Shown here in pieces: positions 27,567 to 33,516 of a stretch of DNA of 64,000 bases (positions are counted from its first letter, which is position 1; the number at the start of each line of letters is the position of its first letter). The position numbers and the translations under genes are program-made. The DNA is from Shinella sp. XGS7 (GTDB lineage Bacteria; Pseudomonadota; Gammaproteobacteria; Burkholderiales; Burkholderiaceae_C), in NCBI RefSeq assembly GCF_020535565.1, contig NZ_CP084758.1, forward strand, positions 3,547,001-3,611,000, read 5' to 3'. The notes beneath the pieces are model-generated. The model was given only the letters and a program-made list of their open reading frames with translations, was not told the DNA's origin and searched no databases.

Positions 27567-27984
27567 GCCACGCGAGGCGCGCTATGCCGGGCTCACCCGG
27601 CGGACGCGGCGGGCCTGAGCGGGTCTCGCTTAGACGGCTCCGCAACGCGAGCTGGGGGGCGAGCGGGCATGCCCTGGCGGCGCCTAGCCGCGCTCGCGAG
27701 GGCCGGGGGTGCCCCTGCTGGAACAAACAGGCAGGGGTTTGCTGGGGTGTAGAGCGTGCCGGCGCTTGTGGCAGCATAAGCACTGCAACGCCGTCAGCAG
27801 TCCGCCCAAACGATAGATCACGAACTGCCGGTTTTGCCGTGTTTTTAGTCAGCGTGATATGCGGCAATCAGGGGAGGAAAAGCTTGTCGGAGCAACCGTT
27901 TAGGCCAGTAGAGCGGGCCGGAGTTAGGGCGACAGCCCCGAGGTTAGGGCGCACGGGCGTGCGCCCCATATCACGTTAGGCATC
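27567..27984. other. Non-coding junction between core genome and cassette island
   Basis: 418 bases with no convincing gene. The first about 150 bases keep the high GC of the core; GC falls after about 27750 (cataagcactgcaacgcc onward), which marks entry to the island. Within it are a GC-rich hairpin at 27947-27966 with no T tract, two copies of GTTAGGGC (about 27923 and 27944) and a final GTTAGGC at 27975 that fits an attC core. Confidence 0.6.
27853..27981 (+). repeat. Possible degenerate attC preceding the first cassette
   Basis: CGTGATATG (27853-27861) is exactly complementary to CATATCACG (27967-27975), which runs into GTTAGGC (27975-27981), a perfect R' core followed four bases later by a cassette ATG. 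Between the arms is a 105-base segment with internal hairpins, within the size range of long attC sites. The expected RYYYAAC core on the left is not recognisable, so the site is either degenerate or only half of an old one. Confidence 0.4.
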
Positions 27985-28452
27985 ATGAAACATGCCCTGC
28001 TAGTCTTCGTAGCGATATTGGTGAGCTTTGGTGCATGGGCTCAGAACTCGAACCCACGAGTCGACTGCGCGCGCGCCGAGAAGGAGCTCGATCGCGGCCC
28101 CTTTAGGTCATGGCAACAGGTATACGCATATTTCAAACGCTACAAGGGCTTGTGCTCCGACGGTGCGCAGGCGGAAGCACTCAGTGCGTACATGACAAGA
28201 CTTTTGGATCGCGAGTGGTCGAGGCTTGAGGAACTAAAGCGCCTCGGATCCAAGGACCCTGCGTTTCTTGACTGGGTACTTCTTGGCGTCTTCTACGATC
28301 CCGAAGACATCGATATCAATCCGTCCAACACCGCTTGCCGCCTGCTAGAACGGATGAAAGACTGCTCCCCTGAAAATCGACACCTGTGCGAGCAACTGGC
28401 TCAGAGAGTTGGCCCAAACCGAGAGTACGTGCAGGCCTGTCCGCCAGCATGA
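27985..28452 (+). CDS. Secreted hypothetical protein (gene cassette)
   Basis: 155 residues with a clear signal peptide (MKHALLVFVAILVSFGAWA-QNSN). The mature part has six Cys residues and a helical look (RSWQQVYAYFKRYKGLCSDG, AEALSAYMTRLLDREWSRLEELKRLG); no family recognised, function unknown. GC near 54% contrasts with the core. The gene starts four bases after a GTTAGGC core and its stop lies one base before GCCTAAC of the next attC, the exact geometry of an integron cassette. Confidence 0.75.
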   Translation: MKHALLVFVAILVSFGAWAQNSNPRVDCARAEKELDRGPFRSWQQVYAYFKRYKGLCSDGAQAEALSAYMTRLLDREWSRLEELKRLGSKDPAFLDWVLLGVFYDPEDIDINPSNTACRLLERMKDCSPENRHLCEQLAQRVGPNREYVQACPPA

Positions 28453-28453
28453 T

Positions 28454-28560
28454 GCCTAACCACTCGCTCAACCGGACCTGCAACGGCATGCCACGGCTGG
28501 CCGTCATTTCATTCTCGGCCAGCCGCGTCACGCCGCTGCAGGCCGGTTAGCTCAAACGTT
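28454..28560 (+). repeat. attC site, left part (interrupted by IS1182-family element)
   Basis: Begins with GCCTAAC (R'', 28454-28460) followed by CTCAACCGG, which pairs with CCGGTTAGCTC at 28543-28553. The inner arms ACGGCTGGCCG and CGGCCAGCCG extend the stem around a TCATTTCATTCT loop, giving a hairpin of about 100 bases. The site stops at CTCAAACGTT, and the rest of its R' core (GTTAGAAGGC) is found 1.8 kb away after the insertion sequence. Joining the two gives a standard attC ending CTCAAACGTTAGAAGGC. Confidence 0.85.
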
Positions 28561-30362
28561 GAGGCTGTAAAAAAACCTCCCCACGCGGGAGTCTCCGAAT
28601 AGCGCGAGCAGGCGCCGGGCGCTGCAATCGAGGCCTGGACAGAGGAGGCCCTTGATGCCGCGCTACAAGCCCCAGGTCCGAGGTGCGATGTTCCTGCCGG
28701 TGGTGCTGTCGGAGCAGTTGGTGCCGGGCAGTTTCGCCTTTGCGTTGAACCTGCTGGTGGATGAGGAGCTGGACCTCGCGGCGCTGGACGCGCGGTTTCG
28801 CAACGAGGCCGTGGGCGCCAGCGCCTACGACCCACGCGTGCTGCTCAAGATCGTGCTGCTGGGTTACAGCCGCGGTCTGGTGTCGAGCCGGCAGCTGGAG
28901 CGGGCCTGCGAGCACGACATCCAGTTCATCGCGATCAGCGGGGACAGCCACCCCAGTCACGCGCAGCTGGCCAAGTTCGTCAGCAGCCTGGGGCCGCAGA
29001 TCAAGGCGCTGTTCCACCAGGTGCTGCTGACCTGCGATGCGCAGGGCCTGATCGGGCGCGAGCTGTTTGCCATCGACGGCGTGAAGCTGCCGGCCAACGC
29101 CAGCAAGGAGCGCAGTGGCACGCATGCGGAACTGCTCCACCGGGCACGACGGCTGGAGAAGGCGGCCGACAAGATCGTCAGCCTGCACCAGGCGCAAGAC
29201 AGCCGCACCGGGGCGCCCGGGGATGAAGCGCTGCAGGCTCGCCGCCAGCAGCGGGTGGACGCCCTGCGCCGTGAGGCCCAGCGCACGCGAGAGTTTCTGG
29301 CCGGGAACCCGTCACGGCGCAACCGCAAGGGCCAGGAGCTCAAGACCAACATCACCGACCCGGACAGCGCCAAGATGGCCACCAGCAAAGGTGTGATCCA
29401 GGGCTATGCCGCACAGGCCACGGTGGATGCGGCCCACCAGCTCATCGTCGCGGCCGACGTCACCGGCTCAGGCTCGGAGCAGGCCATGCTGCTGCCCATG
29501 GTCGAGCAGGCCCGGCCCTTCGCCAGCGCCCAGACGCTGCACACGGCCGACGCCGGCTATCACAGCGACGCCAATGTGCAAGCCCTGCACGAGCGCGACA
29601 TCCCGGCCCTGATCGCCGACAAGCAGATGCGCCAGCGAGACGAGCGCTTCAAGGAGCAGGCCCCGCACAAGGCCAAGCCCGATCCGCTGTACGACAAGCA
29701 GCCCACCGGGCAAGACAAACCGCTCAAGCGCTTCGGACCCGGGGACTTCCGCTTCGACCCGCAGGCCCGCACCGCCACCTGTCCCGCAGGCCGGACGCTG
29801 CACAGCACCGGCGCAATCTACCGGGTGGGCAGCAAGGGGCTGCGACGCGAGGACTTCAAGGCCCGGCCCAGCGACTGCGGTGCGTGCCATCTGCGCGCGC
29901 AGTGCCTGCGCCATCCCGAGCGCACGCCCGCTCGCAAGGTGTCGCTGTTCCACGCCAGGGAGATCGACGCACAAGACCCCAGCCAGCGCATGCGCCAGGC
30001 CATCGACAGCCCGAGAGGGCGCAGCCTGTACAGCCGGCGCATCGCCACCGTGGAGCCGGTGTTCGCCAACCTGCGGCACAACAAGCGGCTGAGCCGCTTC
30101 ACGCTCAGGGGCCTGAGCAAGGTGGGCACGCAGTGGCAACTGTTCTGCCTGGTGCACAACATCGAGAAGCTGGCGCACAGCGGCTGGCGACCGTGAGGGC
30201 CAAGGCCAGGGCTCTGATATCCCCCATCAGCAGGGCTCGGCAGCGCTCACAGGCGACCGCAGTTGGCGTCACAATCATCCGCAATGAAAACCCTGCTGAG
30301 CCAGCGCCCGTTCCGCCCGCTAACGTCCGTGACGCGTCGGCAATGGGTTATTGGACAGCCTC
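28561..30362 (+). mobile_element. IS1182-family insertion sequence
   Basis: About 1.8 kb bounded by GAGGCTGT at the left and its complement ACAGCCTC at the right; beyond these 8 bases the ends remain partly alike (AA-AACC and a shared GACGCG/CACGCG). One transposase gene fills it. The flanks read CGTT on the left and (C)GTTAG on the right, compatible with a 3- or 4-base target duplication (GTT or CGTT). The target is the R' core of an integron attC site. The remaining non-coding parts of the element are a 94-base leader and a 166-base tail. Confidence 0.85.
28655..30196 (+). CDS. IS1182-family transposase
   Basis: 513-residue DDE transposase, apparently intact. N-terminal DUF772-type domain (LNLLVDEELDLAALDARFRN, AYDPRVLLKIVLLGYSRGLVSSRQLERA), then the catalytic block with FAIDGVKLPANASKE (first Asp), TADAGYHSDANV (second Asp) and ATVEPVFANLRHNKRLSRF (Glu). 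A C-terminal C-x2-C-x4-C segment (CGACHLRAQC) is typical of the family. ATG 28655 follows AGGAGG at 28643-28648. Codon use is high-GC, so the element comes from a similar-GC host and not from the cassette pool around it. Confidence 0.93.
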   Translation: MPRYKPQVRGAMFLPVVLSEQLVPGSFAFALNLLVDEELDLAALDARFRNEAVGASAYDPRVLLKIVLLGYSRGLVSSRQLERACEHDIQFIAISGDSHPSHAQLAKFVSSLGPQIKALFHQVLLTCDAQGLIGRELFAIDGVKLPANASKERSGTHAELLHRARRLEKAADKIVSLHQAQDSRTGAPGDEALQARRQQRVDALRREAQRTREFLAGNPSRRNRKGQELKTNITDPDSAKMATSKGVIQGYAAQATVDAAHQLIVAADVTGSGSEQAMLLPMVEQARPFASAQTLHTADAGYHSDANVQALHERDIPALIADKQMRQRDERFKEQAPHKAKPDPLYDKQPTGQDKPLKRFGPGDFRFDPQARTATCPAGRTLHSTGAIYRVGSKGLRREDFKARPSDCGACHLRAQCLRHPERTPARKVSLFHAREIDAQDPSQRMRQAIDSPRGRSLYSRRIATVEPVFANLRHNKRLSRFTLRGLSKVGTQWQLFCLVHNIEKLAHSGWRP

Positions 30363-30372
30363 GTTAGAAGGC
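30363..30372 (+). repeat. attC right fragment (R' core displaced by the IS)
   Basis: GTTAGAAGGC directly follows the right IS end. With the CTCAAAC at 28551-28557 it would restore a complete attC R' core; the next cassette ATG follows eight bases later. Confidence 0.75.
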
Positions 30373-30379
30373 GACTAAT

Positions 30380-30733
30380 ATGACCACACTGCTAGTGCAA
30401 AGAGCAAAGGCGACATGGCAAGACCGCGTACGTAGCTACCGCGTCATCATCGATGACAAAGAAGTTGCGCAAGTTGCCAATGGCGCAGAGGTTGAAGTTC
30501 CAGTCGATGCCGGCAAGCACGTTGTTCAATTGAAGATCGATTGGTGCCAGTCGGAACCTTTGGAAATTGATGTGGCCTCTGGAGAGCAGAAGATTTTGGA
30601 ATGCGGTCCCAATACAACCCCATGGCTTGCGCTCCTGTACATCACCGTTCTGAGGAAAAAATATCTTTGGTTGCGCCCCGCACCATCGCCTTCTAACCGG
30701 TCATTCCAGCGGACCGCCTATGGCGGCCGCTGA
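30380..30733 (+). CDS. Hypothetical PEGA-like membrane protein (gene cassette)
   Basis: 117 residues. Residues 15-75 form an alternating beta pattern (YRVIIDDKEVAQVANGAEVEVPVDAGKHVVQLKIDW, ...VASGEQKILECGP) like PEGA/Ig-like small domains; a hydrophobic segment (TPWLALLYITVLRKKYLWL) follows and could be a membrane anchor. No function is assigned. GC about 50%. The frame ends inside the attC at 30691, as many cassette genes do. Its promoter may now be supplied or blocked by the upstream IS. Confidence 0.7.
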   Translation: MTTLLVQRAKATWQDRVRSYRVIIDDKEVAQVANGAEVEVPVDAGKHVVQLKIDWCQSEPLEIDVASGEQKILECGPNTTPWLALLYITVLRKKYLWLRPAPSPSNRSFQRTAYGGR

Positions 30734-30748
30734 ATTCAAACGTTGAGC
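30691..30748 (+). repeat. attC site (58 bases, intact)
   Basis: Starts TTCTAAC and ends GTTGAGC. The arms AGCGGACCGCC and GGCGGCCGCT form a hairpin with a TAT loop and one extra base, and TTCAAAC precedes the R' core exactly as in short chromosomal attC sites. It separates the PEGA-like cassette from the next reading frame, whose ATG begins five bases after it. Confidence 0.8.
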
Positions 30749-30753
30749 CGCAC

Positions 30754-31191
30754 ATGGCACCAAGACCGCAGTCAATTGACCTTCAGGCTGAATCATCGCC
30801 CCTGAAGTCGTTCATTGTTGCTTCTCCTGGCTTAGGCACAGAGCTTCCTGATCCCAATTCATTCCAGGTGTCCATCGCTTTAGAAACGCATGAAATGCCT
30901 CTAAGGAAGCGCGATCTGGCAGGCATGAAAATGGCAATCAACGATTGCATAAGCGCATCAAACAGTCCAACCGTCGAGCCAACGCGATGTCATCCGATCT
31001 CGCTCCTGTTTACGCCGAGCTGCGCAAGGTCCTGGCTTCCTTTGCGGCCAAGCTCGAGACCAAACGCGACGATGATGCCGAACTCTATATGGACACGCGG
31101 CATGTCCAGAAGAACAAGAAGCCTTTGTTCTTCGCAGCGGTTCAGCTCAAAAAGTCCTACATCAGCTTTCACCTCATGCCGGTGTATCTGA
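30754..31191 (+). CDS. Last cassette reading frame, probably 3'-truncated
   Basis: ATG follows attC directly. The first about 73 residues (LQAESSPLKSFIVASPGLG, FQVSIALETHEMPLRKRDL) look like real coding sequence at lower GC; from about 30985 the frame runs out of phase through the start of the next gene and yields a Ser/Arg-rich, implausible tail. I read this as a cassette gene cut by the return to chromosomal sequence. A GTCCAAC at 30965-30971 could be the left core of a lost attC. No homologue recognised. Confidence 0.45.
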   Translation: MAPRPQSIDLQAESSPLKSFIVASPGLGTELPDPNSFQVSIALETHEMPLRKRDLAGMKMAINDCISASNSPTVEPTRCHPISLLFTPSCARSWLPLRPSSRPNATMMPNSIWTRGMSRRTRSLCSSQRFSSKSPTSAFTSCRCI

Positions 31192-31349
31192 ATCCTGAGT
31201 TGCTGGCGTCGGTGTCTCCGGAACTCAAGTCGCGCATGCAAGGCAAGTCTTGCTTCAATTTCACCGCGTCGGACGCCGGGCTTTTCAAGGAATTGGCCGC
31301 GCTGACCCAGGCCGGCTACGACAGCTACGCGCAGCAGGGCTTTGTCTAG
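30987..31349 (+). CDS. Hypothetical protein, possibly DUF1801/YdhG-like
   Basis: 120 residues, DLAPVYAELRKVLASFAAKL... then KPLFFAAVQLKKSYISFHLMPVYLNPELL and GKSCFNFTASDAGLFKELAALTQAGYDSY. The order of an N-terminal helix, a central FFAAV..YISFHLMPVY strand pair and a terminal helix recalls the DUF1801 fold, a small family without an established reaction; the match is tentative. ATG 30987 is preferred to an upstream start at 30945 that overlaps the cassette frame. GC is intermediate (about 57%). Confidence 0.65.
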   Translation: MSSDLAPVYAELRKVLASFAAKLETKRDDDAELYMDTRHVQKNKKPLFFAAVQLKKSYISFHLMPVYLNPELLASVSPELKSRMQGKSCFNFTASDAGLFKELAALTQAGYDSYAQQGFV

Positions 31350-31597
31350 CGCGATCTGGCGCGGCAACCCTGGCAGAGCGCTGCGTCCAGCAACCGTCCG
31401 CTGGCCACGACGCCCTCACCCCTTGCGCTGAACGCAGGCCCCATGCAGCTTGACCGCAAAATGGCAGGCTCCGGACAAGCAGAAGCGCCCCCGCTGCAGC
31501 CCTCGGCCACGGCCGAAAGCGATAGTGGGCGAGGTACTCACCTCAGCGCCGATGCAGGCCGCTCAAATACCCCCAGTCTTTGATGAACCGTCACTTC

Positions 31598-31996
31598 ATG
31601 TCCCAGCCTCCTACCCGAGATCCCTACTACAACAAGCTATCGCGCCTGAGCCTGCGCGGCCTGGCTCCCTTGGCCCTGTTGGTCTTGCTTACCGGCTGCG
31701 CTGCGCGAATGAACGTGATCGTTGATCGAGAACGCCCGCCGCTGCCGGCTGACTGCCCCGTTGACATCCTCAAGGCCCGCGACATCCCGCTGGATCGCTA
31801 CGAGCAATTGGGCACCATCTCATTCGGCGACACGGGGGCGTCCCTCATCTGCGACCGCGCCAGCATTGAAAAGTCGCTCCGTGCGCAGGCCTGCCGGCTG
31901 GGCGCCAACGCGGCCTTGGTGGTCCACGAGGAGTTTCCCGATCTCTGGTCCTCCTGCTACCGGGTGTCGGCCAAGCTGGTCGTGCTGAGCAAGTAG
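31598..31996 (+). CDS. Hypothetical lipoprotein
   Basis: About 132 residues. The N-terminal hydrophobic segment ends in a lipobox (ALLVLLTGCAAR), predicting a lipid-anchored envelope protein. The mature domain (RYEQLGTISFGDTGASLICDRASIEKSLRAQACRLGANAALVVHE, CYRVSAKLVVL) has three more Cys residues and resembles the small DUF4156-like lipoproteins; function unknown. ATGs at 31583 and 31598 are both possible; the shorter gives a more usual signal length. No clear ribosome binding site is seen. Confidence 0.65.
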   Translation: MSQPPTRDPYYNKLSRLSLRGLAPLALLVLLTGCAARMNVIVDRERPPLPADCPVDILKARDIPLDRYEQLGTISFGDTGASLICDRASIEKSLRAQACRLGANAALVVHEEFPDLWSSCYRVSAKLVVLSK

Positions 31997-32092
31997 CGCC
32001 GCTTGCGGGGCGGCCATCGCTCGCCGTGACCAGGAAGCAAGAGCCGGGTCCGCGAGCTTGGGGCCTTGGCCTCAGCCCCTAAAATCCCGCGC

Positions 32093-32902
32093 ATGAGCAG
32101 CGCCGCCCCCTCCCAGTACGAAGATTTCATGCGTCATGTGTTCGAGCATGGCGTGAGCAAGACCGACCGCACCGGCACGGGCACGCGCAGCGTGTTCGGC
32201 CACCAGATGCGCTTTGACCTGAGCCAGGGCTTCCCCCTGGTGACCACCAAGAAGGTGCACCTCAAGTCCATCATCCTGGAGCTGCTGTGGTTCCTGCGCG
32301 GTGACAGCAATGTCAAATGGCTGCAGGAGCGCGGCTGCACCATCTGGAACGAATGGGCTCGCGAGGACGGCGACCTGGGCCCGGTCTATGGCGTGCAGTG
32401 GCGCAGCTGGCCCACGCCCGAAGGCGGCCATATCGACCAGATCGCCGAGGTGGTCAAGCAGCTCAAGAGCAATCCGGATTCGCGCCGCATCATCGTCAGC
32501 GCCTGGAATGTGGCCGATCTCTCCAAGATGGCGCTGCCGCCCTGCCACTGCCTGTTCCAGTTCTATGTGGCGGACGGAAAGCTTTCCTGTCAGCTCTACC
32601 AGCGTTCGGCGGATATCTTCCTGGGCGTGCCCTTCAACATTGCCTCCTACGCGCTTCTGACCCAGATGCTGGCCCAGCAATGCGATCTGGAACTGGGCGA
32701 CTTCGTCTGGACCGGCGGCGACTGCCATATCTACAGCAACCACTTCGAGCAGGTGCAGACCCAGTTGGCGCGCCAGCCCTTCTCCTACCCCAATATGCTG
32801 ATCAAGCGCCGCCCGGCCTCCATCTTCGACTATGAGTTCGAAGACTTCGAGCTGCAGGACTACCAGCACCACGCGCCCATCAAGGCGCCGGTGGCGGTCT
32901 GA
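32093..32902 (+). CDS. thyA: Thymidylate synthase ThyA
   Basis: Methylates dUMP to dTMP using methylenetetrahydrofolate, which it oxidises to dihydrofolate. Diagnostic blocks: [34 protein letters not shown], the catalytic Cys in [32 protein letters not shown] and [11 protein letters not shown]. 269 residues is the short ThyA size. The folA gene follows after 14 bases, supplying the reductase that recycles its dihydrofolate product. Confidence 0.97.
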   Translation: MSSAAPSQYEDFMRHVFEHGVSKTDRTGTGTRSVFGHQMRFDLSQGFPLVTTKKVHLKSIILELLWFLRGDSNVKWLQERGCTIWNEWAREDGDLGPVYGVQWRSWPTPEGGHIDQIAEVVKQLKSNPDSRRIIVSAWNVADLSKMALPPCHCLFQFYVADGKLSCQLYQRSADIFLGVPFNIASYALLTQMLAQQCDLELGDFVWTGGDCHIYSNHFEQVQTQLARQPFSYPNMLIKRRPASIFDYEFEDFELQDYQHHAPIKAPVAV

Positions 32903-32916
32903 AGGCCGGGCCGCGC

Positions 32917-33423
32917 ATGAGTCGCCTGACCCTGATCGCCGCCGTGGCGCGCGACCGCGGCATCGGCCGCGGCAATGAGCTGCTGGCCCGCATTCCCGAG
33001 GACATGGCCCGCTTCAAGGCCCTGACCCTGGGCCACCCCGTCATCATGGGCCGCAAGACCTGGGACTCCATCCCCGCGCGCTTTCGCCCTCTGCCGGGGC
33101 GGCGCAATCTGGTGCTGAGCCGCCAGCCGGGCCTGCAGCTGGAGGGGGCCGAGACCTTCGGCTCGCTGGATTCGGCCCTGGCCGCCTGCGCCGAAGCGCC
33201 CGAGGTCTTTGTGATGGGCGGGGCCGAGATCTATGCCCTGGCCCTGCCCCGCGCCGAGGTGCTGGAGCTCACCGAGCTGGACACGGTGTTCGAGGGGGCC
33301 GACGCCTTCTTCCCCGCCTGGTCGCCCGAGCAGTTCCAGCTGCAAAGCGCTGAGCAGCATCACAGCCCGGCCGAGCGCGGCCATGGCTGGAACTACCGCT
33401 TCGCCCGCTACCAGCGGCGCTGA
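32917..33423 (+). CDS. folA: Dihydrofolate reductase FolA
   Basis: NADPH-dependent reduction of dihydrofolate to tetrahydrofolate; target of trimethoprim. 168 residues with the chromosomal-type core: LIAAVARDRGIGRGNELLARIPEDMARFKALT (catalytic Asp/Glu after IPED), GHPVIMGRKTWDSIP, LVLSRQPG and VFVMGGAEIYALALP. Coupled to thyA. No cassette signature around it, so it is the housekeeping enzyme. Confidence 0.96.
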   Translation: MSRLTLIAAVARDRGIGRGNELLARIPEDMARFKALTLGHPVIMGRKTWDSIPARFRPLPGRRNLVLSRQPGLQLEGAETFGSLDSALAACAEAPEVFVMGGAEIYALALPRAEVLELTELDTVFEGADAFFPAWSPEQFQLQSAEQHHSPAERGHGWNYRFARYQRR

Positions 33424-33516
33424 AGCACGCATCGCCTCCACATCGAGGGCGCATCGCGCCAAGACGGGCCGCCCGAGGCCCGGGCCTGAGAAAACAGACC
33501 TTTACACTCGGGCCCC

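Noticed and set aside
27947-27966. GC-rich perfect hairpin as a terminator of the ABC exporter gene
   Set aside because: No T tract follows on either strand, and it lies 380 bases past the stop, inside the attC-like structure.
27584-27979. 131-codon frame in the island junction
   Set aside because: Composition changes abruptly and no start signal or domain is seen; treated as non-coding.
27600-31000. Clinical class 1 integron
   Set aside because: No intI1, qacE, sul1 or resistance cassettes; attC sites are of chromosomal type.
32917-33423. Trimethoprim-resistance dfr cassette
   Set aside because: Although near the cassette island, it is coupled to thyA, has native composition and no attC.
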